This document shows positions 29,601-38,967 of a stretch of DNA of 64,000 bases, piece by piece. Below the pieces are notes generated by a model. It was not told where the DNA came from, did not search any database, and saw nothing but the letters and a program-made list of their open reading frames with translations. A program made the position numbers and the translations under genes. Origin of the DNA: Mesorhizobium sp. WSM2240 (GTDB lineage Bacteria > Pseudomonadota > Alphaproteobacteria > Rhizobiales > Rhizobiaceae); NCBI RefSeq assembly GCF_040438645.1, contig NZ_CP159253.1, forward strand, positions 3,782,001-3,846,000. The letters run 5' to 3'. Numbering within the stretch: position 1 is the stretch's first letter; every line of letters starts with the position of its first letter.

Positions 29601-31177
29601 GTTATGCTCCCTTCTTTCTCGTGCACGGCATCGCCCCATGGCGACATGATTTCAGTGCAACCCGTATTCATGCCGTTCTCCCGCAAGACGCCCGCCGGGC
29701 AGGCAAAGGCATAGGGAAAGACCGTCCGCTTCGCCGTCGCCACCGGCTGGAGATCCCCCAGCGCTTTGATGACGTCCGGCGGCAGGGTCTCGTCGGCGAC
29801 AATCGTGTCGCCGCCGCTGTTGTCGATGCGTGGATGGTGGAACGCGTCCTCCATCGACATGTCGAAATCCATAAGGAATGATGCGAGGTTGAGCACTGCC
29901 GGCAAGATTTTCCGCCCGCCCGACGCGCCGATGGCGAAGCGCCTTCCGTCCTTCTCGCCGATGGTGGGGCAGATGTTCATCAGGCACGCCTTGTCGGGTG
30001 CGAGCGAATTGGGTTTGCCGGGCTCCGGGTCGAACCACATGATGCCGTTGTTCATGAGCAGGCCGGTCGACGGCGAGACGACGCGCGAGCCAAATATGCT
30101 CAAAAGCGTCTGCGTGACGGCGCACATATTGCCCTTTTTGTCGACGACGCTGAAATGTGTGGTGCAGGACGGGGCGTGAGGCGGCTCGACATCGCCCATT
30201 TCGGCAAGGCGCCGCTTATAGGTCTTGGAAAGCGCGCGGGCGGTTTCGACGAAACTCGCCGCGTCCGGATGCGGGCCGGGCACAAAAGCCGTGCCCATCA
30301 TTGCCAGGCATTCGACGAGATTGGGGCCGGCGGTCATGTCTTCGGCGGCGTGGACGACTCCGCCGCGATAAGACACGTCGATCGTTGGTGTCAGCGTGGC
30401 GCGATAAGCGGCGAGGTCGCTGCGGGAAACACAGCCGCCCTTTGCCTCTATGTCGGCTGCGAGGGCGGCCGCGATGTCGCCTTGGTAGAAGTCGCGAGGT
30501 CCTGCCTCGGCCAGCCGCAGCAGCGTTTCGGCCATGCGGCTCTGATCGAGCCGCGTGGTCGAAAGCGCTGTCCAACCGGCGATTTTCGGCCATTGCCCCT
30601 CATCGAGAAAGAGAGCGGCCGCATCCGCGTCCTTCGCCAGTTCGCGCGCCGTGGAGGCGATCAGAAGCGAAGCATACCAATCGACCAACAGGCCTCGCTT
30701 CGCCAGACCGACCGCGGGCATCAAAAGCTCCTTCCAGTCGAGTGCACCGTAATGTTGGTGGGCGAGTTCCATCCCGGCCACAACGCCGGGCACGGCGATC
30801 GCAGTGGCGCCCTGGACATTCCGGTCGTCCACCACTGCCGCCCAGGGGAAAAGATCCGCTGCTCTTCCTTCTCCCGAAAGCGGATAATCGGCCGGATCAA
30901 GGGCCGAAGGCGAGCGCATGCCGAACTGGACTGTCCGCGCCTGCTGCTCATCCTCACGCCAGATTGTCATCGCCCCGCCGCCGGCAGCGCCGCTCATCCA
31001 CGGCTCAACGACGCCAATGGCAAACGAAGTGGCTACGGCAGCGTCCACCGCATCGCCGCCGGCTTCCAGCACCACCGCGCCGATCTCGGCGGCGACCTTG
31101 TGCTGCGCGGCGACAACGCCATTCCTGGTCGTCGCGACGTGTTTGCGCACGATCTGCGAGCGCGAGAAGTTGCTCAT
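29597..31177 (-). CDS. gamma-glutamyltransferase family protein
   Basis: 526 residues. [20 protein letters not shown] and GGAMTIW are conserved, and the self-cleavage nucleophile is the first Thr of [18 protein letters not shown]; the residue before it is Cys rather than the common Asn. No clear signal peptide is seen, so a cytoplasmic or substrate-scavenging form is likely. It would remove gamma-glutamyl groups from glutathione-like peptides imported by the ABC system encoded just upstream. Translationally coupled to the M20 peptidase. Confidence 0.92.
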   Translation of the reverse strand: MSNFSRSQIVRKHVATTRNGVVAAQHKVAAEIGAVVLEAGGDAVDAAVATSFAIGVVEPWMSGAAGGGAMTIWREDEQQARTVQFGMRSPSALDPADYPLSGEGRAADLFPWAAVVDDRNVQGATAIAVPGVVAGMELAHQHYGALDWKELLMPAVGLAKRGLLVDWYASLLIASTARELAKDADAAALFLDEGQWPKIAGWTALSTTRLDQSRMAETLLRLAEAGPRDFYQGDIAAALAADIEAKGGCVSRSDLAAYRATLTPTIDVSYRGGVVHAAEDMTAGPNLVECLAMMGTAFVPGPHPDAASFVETARALSKTYKRRLAEMGDVEPPHAPSCTTHFSVVDKKGNMCAVTQTLLSIFGSRVVSPSTGLLMNNGIMWFDPEPGKPNSLAPDKACLMNICPTIGEKDGRRFAIGASGGRKILPAVLNLASFLMDFDMSMEDAFHHPRIDNSGGDTIVADETLPPDVIKALGDLQPVATAKRTVFPYAFACPAGVLRENGMNTGCTEIMSPWGDAVHEKEGSIT

Positions 31178-31272
31178 TTTCTAATCCAGACTTAGAGAAC
31201 GATCCCGAAAAGTTGCAAACGTTTCGAACAAGGTGATGCAGCAAAAACAATACCTTAGCGCGGGATGATGAC

Positions 31273-32274
31273 TCAACAACAAGTCGTTCCGCTCTGGTGC
31301 GTGGTTGTGCCGCTGTAGAGATGACAGTCCACGTGCTCGCCTTCGCTACCGATACGCGGCGGCGGGGTAAGCTTGCAGATGTCGCGGACGTCAGCGCAAC
31401 GCGGATGGAAACGGCAGCCGGAGGGTGGCGAAATCGGGTTCGGGAAGGAGGCGCCCAGATGCGTGTCGGGCACGGACAAGGAAGGGTCAAGGGTGAGAAC
31501 CGATTCCAGCAGCGCTTTCGTGTAGGGGTGGCGCGGATTGGCAAAAAGCGCCGCCGCCTCCGCCTCTTCCACGATCTGGCCGAGATACATCACCGCCACT
31601 CGTGTCGCCAGGTGCTCCACAACCGCCAGATTGTGGCTGATGAAGAGATAAGTAAGCCCCAACTCCTCGCGCAGGTCGCCGAGCAGGTTGAGAATCTGCG
31701 ATTGAACGGATACGTCGAGCGCGGAGGTCGGTTCGTCGCAGACGACGATTTCCGGTTTCATGATCAGCGCGCGCGCTATGGCCACGCGCTGGCGTTGGCC
31801 GCCGGAAAGCTGATTGGGGTAGCCCCGGCGCACGCGCGCTGGAAGCCCTACCAGATCGAGCATCCGCGTCACCGCCTGCTCCCGCCCAGCGCTGTCGCCG
31901 ATGCCGTGGACCACGAGCGGCAGGGCGATGATGTCCTCGATGCTTTTGCGCGGATTGAGCGAGGAATAAGGATCCTGGAAGATGGGTTGGATACGCCGCG
32001 CCAAGAGCCGGCGCTCGCGGGCGTCGATTTCCCTGCCGTCCACCAGCAACTTGCCGGCGGTCGGCGCCTCGAGGCCGAGCAGGATTTTGGCGAGCGTGGA
32101 CTTGCCACAGCCTGACTCGCCGACAAGACCGAGCACATCCTTCTTGCGTAGGCGCAGGCTGACCCTACTCAGCGCATTGAGCGGCTTCGCCTTCGTGAAC
32201 AGGCCCTGCCTGACCTGATACGTCTTGGTGACGGCGGCCAGTTCCAGGACGGGCGGCGTGGTTGTCTGGGTCAT
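31273..32274 (-). CDS. dipeptide ABC transporter ATP-binding protein (DppF/OppF type)
   Basis: 333 residues with Walker A GESGCGKSTLAKILLGLE, signature LSGGQRQRVAIARAL, Walker B IVVCDEPTSALDVS, and a C-terminal Cys-rich segment (GCRFHPRCADVRDIC) as in oligopeptide-transporter ATPases that bind an iron-sulfur cluster. The start overlaps the DppD-type stop by four bases. Confidence 0.93.
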   Translation of the reverse strand: MTQTTTPPVLELAAVTKTYQVRQGLFTKAKPLNALSRVSLRLRKKDVLGLVGESGCGKSTLAKILLGLEAPTAGKLLVDGREIDARERRLLARRIQPIFQDPYSSLNPRKSIEDIIALPLVVHGIGDSAGREQAVTRMLDLVGLPARVRRGYPNQLSGGQRQRVAIARALIMKPEIVVCDEPTSALDVSVQSQILNLLGDLREELGLTYLFISHNLAVVEHLATRVAVMYLGQIVEEAEAAALFANPRHPYTKALLESVLTLDPSLSVPDTHLGASFPNPISPPSGCRFHPRCADVRDICKLTPPPRIGSEGEHVDCHLYSGTTTHQSGTTCC

Positions 32275-33257
32275 GCCGACACCGTTTCCCCGGTCTGATG
32301 AATGCAGCGCCAGGCATGACCGCTTTCCATGCGCCGTTCGGGAATGGCCGCGGCGCAGGTTTTTTCGGCGACATCGCAGCGGGCGCGAAAGGCGCAGCCT
32401 TCCACTCTGCCCACAAGCGACGGCACGATGCCGGGAATGGAGCCCAGATGCTCGCCAGGCTTCGTCCTGCCCGGCACCGGAATGCAGCGCAGGAGACCTC
32501 GCGTATAGGGATGGCGGGGATGGCCGAAGATCTCCTTGGCGGTGCCCTGCTCCACCACCTCGCCCGCATACATGACTGCAACCCTGTCAGCGACGCGCGC
32601 TACGACGCCCAGATCATGGGTGACGAGGATCATCGCCATGTTCATCTCGCGCTGCAGATCGGCTAGCAGCCTGAGGATCTGCGCCTGGATGGTGACGTCG
32701 AGTGCGGTGGTGGGTTCGTCCGCGATGATGAGCTCGGGTTCGCACATCAGCGCCATGGCGATCATGACACGCTGGCGCAGGCCACCGGAAAGCTGGTGCG
32801 GATACTGCGACAGGCGGCTCTCGGCAGCGGTAATGCCGACTTTGCCGAGGAGTTCGATGGCGCGGCTGCGGGCCTGCGCCGGGCTCGCCTTGCGATGCAG
32901 CAGATACGCCTCCGCCAGTTGATCGCCAATCGTGTAGGCGGGGTTGAGCGAGGTCATCGGCTCCTGGAATATCATCGCCATGCGGTTTCCGCGCAAATCA
33001 CGCATCTGCCGCAGCTTTTGGCCCATCAGGTCGATGCCCGCAAAGTCCAGGCGCGTGGCGGCGCGTCGAAGGTTCTTCGACAGAAGACCCATGATGGCGA
33101 GCGAGGTCAGCGATTTGCCGCTGCCGGACTCGCCGACGATGCACAGGGTTTCACCCCGCTTCAGATCAAAGCTGATGCCGCGTACTGCATGCATGGTGCC
33201 TTGGGACATCGGAATGTCGATGGTGAGGTCCCGGACGCTCAGGATGGGGTCGCTCAT
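32271..33257 (-). CDS. dipeptide ABC transporter ATP-binding protein (DppD/OppD type)
   Basis: 328 residues from the ATG at 33257 (MSDPILSVRDLTIDIPMSQG); a GGGGGTGAG precedes it. Walker A GESGSGKS, signature LSGGLRQRVMIAMAL, Walker B LIIADEPTTALDVT, and the Cys-containing tail GCAFRARCDVAEKTCA. A start at 33305 would overlap the permease gene and lacks support. Confidence 0.93.
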   Translation of the reverse strand: MSDPILSVRDLTIDIPMSQGTMHAVRGISFDLKRGETLCIVGESGSGKSLTSLAIMGLLSKNLRRAATRLDFAGIDLMGQKLRQMRDLRGNRMAMIFQEPMTSLNPAYTIGDQLAEAYLLHRKASPAQARSRAIELLGKVGITAAESRLSQYPHQLSGGLRQRVMIAMALMCEPELIIADEPTTALDVTIQAQILRLLADLQREMNMAMILVTHDLGVVARVADRVAVMYAGEVVEQGTAKEIFGHPRHPYTRGLLRCIPVPGRTKPGEHLGSIPGIVPSLVGRVEGCAFRARCDVAEKTCAAAIPERRMESGHAWRCIHQTGETVSA

Positions 33258-33264
33258 GATCGTC

Positions 33265-34161
33265 TCACCCCCGGTTTTCCGGCGCGGTGACGTCGCGCAG
33301 GCCATCGCCCAAAAGGTTGATAGCCAGGACGAGGATGAAAAGCGCGACGCCGGGAATGGCGATCAGCCACGGCTCGAACAGCATCATCTGCTTGCCCTCC
33401 GAGATCATTAGACCCCATGAGGGCGTCGGCGGCTGCACGCCGAGGCCAAGGAAGGAGAGCGCGGCTTCAAGAAGGATAGCATGCGCCATCTCCAGGGTGG
33501 CCACGACGATGAGGTTGTTGACGACGTTGGGCATGATCTCGGACAAGATGATGCGTCGGGTAGAACAGCCAATGGCCTTGGCCGCATTGACGTATTCGAG
33601 GTCGCGCACCTGCAGCACCGAGGAGCGCATGACGACGGCGAAGCGATCCCACAGGAGCAGGCCGAGCACCGTCACCACCACATGCAGCGATCCACCAAGG
33701 ATCGCGACGACGGCGAGCGCCACCAGCACGACGGGCATCGCCAGCCGCACATTGATGAGAAAGGTGACGACCAAGTCCACCCGGCCGCCGAAATAGCCGG
33801 CAGCAACGCCCATGGCGGTACCAATCAGGCCCGAGATAAGCGCCGCGATAAAGCCGATCGCGAGTGATATGCGGGCGCCATAGAGAAGCCTCGCCAGATA
33901 GTCGCGGCCGAGATGGTCGGTGCCGAGAACATGGTCCGGATCGCTGCCTGCCATCCAGAAGGGCGGCTTCATGCGCGCCAGCAGATCCTGTGAATAGGGA
34001 TCGTGTTCGGCAAGCAGCGGCGCGAAAAGCGCGATCACTAAGATGAGGCCGAGGACTGTGATGCCGAATACCAGCCCGTAATGACCGAATATGCGCCGGC
34101 GCAGCCGGGCGGCGGGGCTGGCTGCGCCGATTTCCTCGGCCGCTGTGGACACTGTGCTCAT
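33265..34161 (-). CDS. dipeptide ABC transporter permease (DppC/OppC type)
   Basis: 298 residues, N-terminal anchor helix then five to six helices. DHVLGTDHLGRDYLARLLYG is the DppC motif and VNAAKAIGCSTRRIILSEIM is the EAA loop. The ATG at 34161 lies four bases after the upstream permease stop; the longer frame (34191) overlaps that gene. Confidence 0.92.
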   Translation of the reverse strand: MSTVSTAAEEIGAASPAARLRRRIFGHYGLVFGITVLGLILVIALFAPLLAEHDPYSQDLLARMKPPFWMAGSDPDHVLGTDHLGRDYLARLLYGARISLAIGFIAALISGLIGTAMGVAAGYFGGRVDLVVTFLINVRLAMPVVLVALAVVAILGGSLHVVVTVLGLLLWDRFAVVMRSSVLQVRDLEYVNAAKAIGCSTRRIILSEIMPNVVNNLIVVATLEMAHAILLEAALSFLGLGVQPPTPSWGLMISEGKQMMLFEPWLIAIPGVALFILVLAINLLGDGLRDVTAPENRG

Positions 34162-34165
34162 CCTG

Positions 34166-35083
34166 TCAGCCCACCCTGATCCTCGGATCAAGCCAGGCGT
34201 TGGCCAAGTCCGACAGGAAGGTGAAGACGATGTAGAAGCAAGAGAAGATCAGGATCAGCGCCTGTACGGTCGGCAGGTCGTTGCGGGCGATGGACTCCCA
34301 GGCGAGATAGCCTGCGCCGTGGAGCGCGAAAATCGATTCGACCACTATGGAGCCGCCCAGCATGAAGCCCATCTGCACGGCAGCAAGGCTGACGACCGGC
34401 ACGATTGCGTTACGCAGCGCATGCTTGAACATGACGCGCATTTCGCTTGCGCCCTTGGCGCGGGCAGTACGGATGTAATCAGCGCTGAGCACTTCCAGCA
34501 TTCCCGCCCGGGTGAGCCGCATGATCGCTGGCATGGCGTAGTAACCAAGCACGACGGTCGGCATGATGAAGTTCTGCCAGCTGGCGGAACCGGAAGGCGG
34601 AAGCCAATTGAGCTGGATGGAGAAGATGACGATCAGCACCAGCCCGAACCAGAAGCTCGGCATGGCCTGCCCCATCACCGACAAAAACAGCGCTGTGCGA
34701 TCGATGAAGGAATTGGGCCGCATCGCTGCCACCGCGCCGAGCGGCACGGCGGTGAGCAGTGCAAAGGAAATGCCGCACACCCCAAGCAGCATAGTGATCG
34801 ACAGACGGTCCGCTATAAGCGTCGAGACCGGCAGCTTGAAATAATAGCTCTGCCCGAAATCCCCGCTGAGCGCGTTGGACAACCAATCGCCGTATTGTAC
34901 GAGAAAAGGCCGGTCGAAGCCGTAAAGCGTTCGAATGGCCTCAATGTCTGAAGCGCTGGCATTTTCTCCTGCAATGGCCGAGGCCGGATCGCCGGACATG
35001 AAAAGCAAGCTGAAGCTTAGGAGTGACACGGTCAGCGTCACGAGCATCGCTAGCCCAAGCCGTTTCAGTGCAAAAACAAGCAT
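34166..35083 (-). CDS. dipeptide ABC transporter permease (DppB/OppB type)
   Basis: 305 residues: MLVFALKRLGLAMLVTLTVS is the standard DppB start, with the EAA loop ARAKGASEMRVMFKHALRNA. About six helices. Pairs with the DppC-type permease next to it. Confidence 0.93.
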   Translation of the reverse strand: MLVFALKRLGLAMLVTLTVSLLSFSLLFMSGDPASAIAGENASASDIEAIRTLYGFDRPFLVQYGDWLSNALSGDFGQSYYFKLPVSTLIADRLSITMLLGVCGISFALLTAVPLGAVAAMRPNSFIDRTALFLSVMGQAMPSFWFGLVLIVIFSIQLNWLPPSGSASWQNFIMPTVVLGYYAMPAIMRLTRAGMLEVLSADYIRTARAKGASEMRVMFKHALRNAIVPVVSLAAVQMGFMLGGSIVVESIFALHGAGYLAWESIARNDLPTVQALILIFSCFYIVFTFLSDLANAWLDPRIRVG

Positions 35084-35155
35084 CTAGAACCCCGAAAAGC
35101 AAAAGCTGGCCGGCACACGGGCGAGGTCATCCCTTACCGGTGCGCCGTTGCGAGG

Positions 35156-36670
35156 TTAGTTCCAGCGTGCATGGAAAAAACGCACGACCTCATCCGATGT
35201 CGGCGTGTATTCCAGGTCCTTGGAGAAGACATAGTTGGAATTATAGGAGAACAGCGGAACCCAATAGGCCTGGTCAGCGATCTTCTTTAACGCCTTAGAA
35301 TAGTTCTCCTTGCGCACGGCCGGATCAATTGAGGCATCCGCGGTGTCAAGCCATGCCTTGACCTCATCGTCGCGGGCGAAATCCTCCGTACCGTGCTTGA
35401 AGAACTCGCTGGTGATGGCCGAAACATCATTCACCGAATACGAGCCCCAGCTTTGAAAGCTCATGCTGGTCTCGCCATTGCGACGCAGATCGCGCAAGGC
35501 GGAATATTGCAGATATTTGAGGTTTGCGGTGATGCCCACCTCGGCAAGGTAGGCGAGCATGGCTTCGGCATACTGGCGGTCGCGATAGGCATAAAGGTCC
35601 ACGGCGAATCCGTCCGGATAGCCGGCTTCGGCCAGCAGGGCCTTGGCCTTCTCCGGATCGTATTCATAAGTGGCCACATTCTGTTCGCAACCGAACTGCG
35701 ACGGAAAACAGGCGGCGTTGACAACCTTGGACTTGCCCTTGAGCAGGTTCTCGACGATGGCCTGTCGGTCTATGGCATGATTGATCGCCTGACGGACTGC
35801 CAGCTTGGTTATAGGATTGTCGGCTCCGCTGCGGCCCGCCGCATCCAGCTCCAGATAACCAACGCGCATCGTGCTTTCGTTAACAACGTTGAAGCGCTCC
35901 GTGGCAGCAAGTTTCTCGGCCTGGTCGGAAGGTACGCCCCAGATGAAATCAAGACCGCCGCTGAACAGCTCGGCAAGTTGGGTGTTAACGTCGGGAATGG
36001 TGCGGATATCGACCGTGCCGATCATCGCCTTGCCTTTAGGCCCGTCATGGTAGCCATCAAACTTTTTCAAAACGAAGTGCTTGCCGGGCTCAACGCTTTC
36101 GACCTGATAGGGGCCTGTGCCGACTGGCTTCAGCGCCATGCCCTCAGGGCCGACCTTGGCATAATATTCGTTTGGGTAGATCGAGACGGGGCCGGCCAGA
36201 TATTCGAGTGCGGCCGGAAAGGGGCCTTTAGTGATGATGCGGACGGTATATTTGTCGACCTTGACGGCCTCCTTCATCCAATTGACATTGCGCTGCGTGA
36301 CGACGCCATTTGCCGGATCCGCAACAAAGTTGACCGTATAGACGACGTCGTCGGCGTCGAATTCCTCGCCATTGTGGAAGGTCACACCCTCGCGCAGCTC
36401 AAATTCCAGCGTGGTGTCGTCGACCCACTTCCAGGATGTTGCAAGATTGCCCTCGTATTCGCCAGTCGCTTGGTTGAGATAGATCAGCCCATCCCAGATG
36501 GTGCGCTGGAGGATCACGCCCTCGCGGGCTGAATTGAAATAGCTATCGACCGACTCCAGCTCCTTCGTAAAGGCTGCCTTGAGCGTGTCGCTCGCTTTGT
36601 CCGCCATGGCCTCGCCGCAAGTCATTGTGACGGCCAATGCGACTGAACTCATCAAAAGACGTGGATTCAT
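35156..36670 (-). CDS. ABC transporter substrate-binding protein, solute-binding family 5
   Basis: 504 residues from the ATG at 36670, giving a signal peptide MNPRLLMSSVALAVTMTCGE followed by AMA. The core has ELREGVTFHNGEEFDADDVV and LAVRQAINHAIDRQAIV, as in peptide-binding family-5 proteins. The longer frame to 36739 runs into the operator region. First gene of the second peptide operon, divergent from the IclR gene. Ligand unknown; linked gamma-glutamyltransferase suggests gamma-glutamyl peptides or glutathione. Confidence 0.92.
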   Translation of the reverse strand: MNPRLLMSSVALAVTMTCGEAMADKASDTLKAAFTKELESVDSYFNSAREGVILQRTIWDGLIYLNQATGEYEGNLATSWKWVDDTTLEFELREGVTFHNGEEFDADDVVYTVNFVADPANGVVTQRNVNWMKEAVKVDKYTVRIITKGPFPAALEYLAGPVSIYPNEYYAKVGPEGMALKPVGTGPYQVESVEPGKHFVLKKFDGYHDGPKGKAMIGTVDIRTIPDVNTQLAELFSGGLDFIWGVPSDQAEKLAATERFNVVNESTMRVGYLELDAAGRSGADNPITKLAVRQAINHAIDRQAIVENLLKGKSKVVNAACFPSQFGCEQNVATYEYDPEKAKALLAEAGYPDGFAVDLYAYRDRQYAEAMLAYLAEVGITANLKYLQYSALRDLRRNGETSMSFQSWGSYSVNDVSAITSEFFKHGTEDFARDDEVKAWLDTADASIDPAVRKENYSKALKKIADQAYWVPLFSYNSNYVFSKDLEYTPTSDEVVRFFHARWN

Positions 36671-36730
36671 CTGCTTTTTCAACCGGCGCGAACCGGCCCC
36701 TCTGGCTCGTGACTTGTTATTATAATATGA

Positions 36731-36762
36731 TACAGACAACTGTAATACGGTTTAGCGTATTA
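36731..36762. promoter_or_regulatory. two abutting palindromes, candidate IclR operators
   Basis: TACAG-N4-CTGTA (36731-36744) abuts TAATACG-GTTTAG-CGTATTA (36743-36762), with two shared bases. They lie about midway between the substrate-binding gene start (36670) and the IclR start (36845), where a repressor would block both promoters. An AT-rich TATTATAATATGATA just beside them could be a promoter element. Confidence 0.5.
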
Positions 36763-36844
36763 ATCGAACTTGGGCTTGTCAAGAAACCAGAGCGCTCGAC
36801 ACCCGAGACCTCGCAGGAACTCTGGGCAGCGATGAAAAAGAGAC

Positions 36845-37627
36845 ATGGGATTGGGCAAGGAAAAACAGGATACTTTGTTTGTTGGATCGCTCGAAAAGGG
36901 CATGCGCATCCTAAACGCTTTTGACGAGCGCCACAGCGCATTGGGGCTGACGGAAATTGCTTCATTGACGGGGCTCGACAAGAGCGCCGTGCAGCGGCTG
37001 ACCAATACGCTGCACAAGATCGGTTATCTCTACAAGGATCTCGAATCTCGTCGTTACCGCCCGTCGTTGAGGTTTCTGGAACTCGGCAATGCCTATCTGT
37101 GGTCGGATCCCCTCGTGCAGCTAGCGATGCCCAAACTGATCGAGCTTGGCCGAAAGCTGGGTGAGCGCGTTAACGTGGCGCGGCTCGACGGACGCGAGAT
37201 CGTCTACATCGTCCGTATTCCGACACAGCTGACGAGCTTTGGCGCTATGATCGCCGGCCGACGCCTTCCCGCACTCACCACCTCCAGCGGCCGCGCCATG
37301 ATCGCCTGTTTCGACGAAGGCGAGCGCAAGGAGGCGGTGGAGACATGGCCGATTGTTGCCTTGACGCCGAAGACGACGCTCGACCGGAAGAAAATCGCCG
37401 TCGCAATCGAGGATGCAGCAACCTGCGGCTATGGGCTGACGCAGAACGAAAACATCCTGAACGAGATCGGCATCGCCGCGCCGATCTTCGCCGGCGACGG
37501 TCGCCCGATAGCGACCGTACAGTGTTCCGTGTCCAGCCTGAAATGGAGCGTCGACAGGGTGCGAAGTGAAATCGCGCCGCACATTATTGAGGTGGCGAAT
37601 TCCATTCACCTGTCGAAACGGGGGTAG
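36845..37627 (+). CDS. IclR-family transcriptional regulator
   Basis: 260 residues. The winged helix reads GSLEKGMRILNAFDERHSAL then LTEIASLTGLDKSAVQRLTN, and the effector domain includes GRRLPALTTSSGRAMIACF and NEIGIAAPIFAGDGRPIATV. Divergent from the second peptide ABC operon and most likely its local regulator through the palindromes at 36731-36762. Confidence 0.93.
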   Translation: MGLGKEKQDTLFVGSLEKGMRILNAFDERHSALGLTEIASLTGLDKSAVQRLTNTLHKIGYLYKDLESRRYRPSLRFLELGNAYLWSDPLVQLAMPKLIELGRKLGERVNVARLDGREIVYIVRIPTQLTSFGAMIAGRRLPALTTSSGRAMIACFDEGERKEAVETWPIVALTPKTTLDRKKIAVAIEDAATCGYGLTQNENILNEIGIAAPIFAGDGRPIATVQCSVSSLKWSVDRVRSEIAPHIIEVANSIHLSKRG

Positions 37628-37875
37628 CTCTCAACCTTCGCCACCGTTCCTCACCCGTTACGGAATGTGTAGCTGTAACCGTTGATCGCCGGCATGCCGT
37701 CGAGAGCACGGAGAACCTTCGATCCTTCGGGAAAAAAGTCTTTGGCTGTGAAATTTCCTACCCGTAGGCAGCAACGACGGGACCATCAGGCTCGCAAGTA
37801 GTTGGTACTGAGCGCCGTACCGGGATTCCTTTTGATGGGAGCACTTCGATTATTATAGATCGTTTGCGATCGCGG

Positions 37876-38370
37876 CTACGTATTCCAGTTGCCCAGTTTC
37901 TTCCTGGCGCGCGCGAGCCTGCTCATTACCGTCCCGATCGGAATCGCGAGAATTTCGGCCGCCTCCCTGTAGGAAAGATCCTCGGTGCAAATCAGGAGCA
38001 TGACTTCGCGCTGATCGTCCGGCAAGTCGGCGATCGCCTGGGCGACCCTGGTCAAAGTGAGGCGGGCCTCTGTATCACAGTCACCCGAGGCGCCAACAAT
38101 ATCGTGACGTTGATCGATAGCCTCGTGTCTCCCCGCTGTGCTCTGCTTTCTTATGCGGTCAATCCATAGATTGCGCAGTATGCGAAACATCCACGCATCA
38201 AAACGCGTTCCGGACTCGAAGCGCCCAAAATTGGCAAGTGCCCGCTCGCAAGCCATCTGGACCAGATCGTCGGCAACATCGCGGGAGCGGCAGAGCGAAA
38301 TTGCAAAACGCCTCAAGTTCGGAAGGAGTGAGACGAGTTGCTCTCCGAGCCGATCCGATCCGCCAGTCAC
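37876..38370 (-). CDS. ECF-type RNA polymerase sigma factor (orphan)
   Basis: 164 residues from a GTG at 38370; a TTG at 38397 is also in frame. Region 2 reads RDVADDLVQMACERALANFG and RFDAWMFRILRNLWIDRIRK; region 4 reads LPDDQREVMLLICTEDLSYR then IPIGTVMSRLARARKKL. It is clearly paralogous to the sigma factor at 40946. The GTG aligns with that paralogue's start. No anti-sigma gene adjoins it and the GGAAT-N15-CCGTT motif of its neighbour is not found upstream; instead a 73-bp repeat lies 150 bp upstream. Confidence 0.9.
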   Translation of the reverse strand: MTGGSDRLGEQLVSLLPNLRRFAISLCRSRDVADDLVQMACERALANFGRFESGTRFDAWMFRILRNLWIDRIRKQSTAGRHEAIDQRHDIVGASGDCDTEARLTLTRVAQAIADLPDDQREVMLLICTEDLSYREAAEILAIPIGTVMSRLARARKKLGNWNT

Positions 38371-38523
38371 GTCGAAACATCCGATCTCTGGGTGCAATCA
38401 AGTCAATCGAAGCTGCATTTGTAGAAGCATCTGCCTGCCCGTAGTGTCCAAGCCGCCGTGTTCTCGGGTCGACTGGCCCTAATGGCGGTCTTGGTTTCGA
38501 AGCTACAGCAACCGACACCAATA

Positions 38524-38596
38524 TGACCAAAGCCGGCGAAAGCCTCGTGAGAGCTTGGTTAGATTTTGGCGAACCCTGGATTAAATTTTGGCAAGC
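38524..38596 (-). repeat. 73-bp dispersed repeat, left copy
   Basis: On the minus strand this matches the plus-strand segment 47600-47672 at 69 of 73 positions with no gaps. It contains three spaced TTGGC boxes. Traces of similarity (a GCTTCTACA and flanks) continue between each copy and the gene after it. Read in that orientation it precedes the orphan sigma gene. Confidence 0.85.
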
Positions 38597-38850
38597 ACCC
38601 GGTCAGAGCCGGGTAAGAACCGGATATCCAGCCCCTCGATTTTGTCCTGCAGGCGGTCCCTCGCCGTGAGCATCAGGACGAGATTCTTGCGCCGCGTGCT
38701 GCAGAACGCGGCACATTTCGAGGCCGTCAATCCCTGGAAGCACTCGGTCGCGAATGACCAACGAATACGGAGTCTCGCGCACCATCGGCAAGGCACCTTC
38801 GCCATATCCAGGAATGGTGCGAACTTTAGCCGATCTCCAATCCGCACATG
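38581..38850 (-). pseudogene. response-regulator receiver fragment
   Basis: Two minus-strand frames together give IRDRVLPGIDGLEMCRVL and then RRKNLVLMLTARDRLQDKIE, the phospho-acceptor and beta4-alpha4 parts of an OmpR-type receiver. A frameshift separates them, the N-terminal acidic motif and the DNA-binding domain are absent, and the end is unrelated. Decayed. Confidence 0.65.
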
Positions 38851-38914
38851 ATGGCTCCCATTCCCCTGAGATGCACCAGGTTGGCTGGAATGCGCTGAGG
38901 AGGAGAGAGGAAAG

Positions 38915-38939
38915 GGAATAAGACCGCTTCGGGACCGTT
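38915..38939 (+). promoter_or_regulatory. ECF-type promoter motif GGAAT-N15-CCGTT before DUF1194 gene
   Basis: Exact GGAAT and CCGTT boxes with 15 bases between, ending 28 bp before the DUF1194 start codon. The same motif and spacing precede three other transcription units of this locus. Confidence 0.78.
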
Positions 38940-38967
38940 ATCCCCGCCAACGCTTCGGGAGGTTCCA

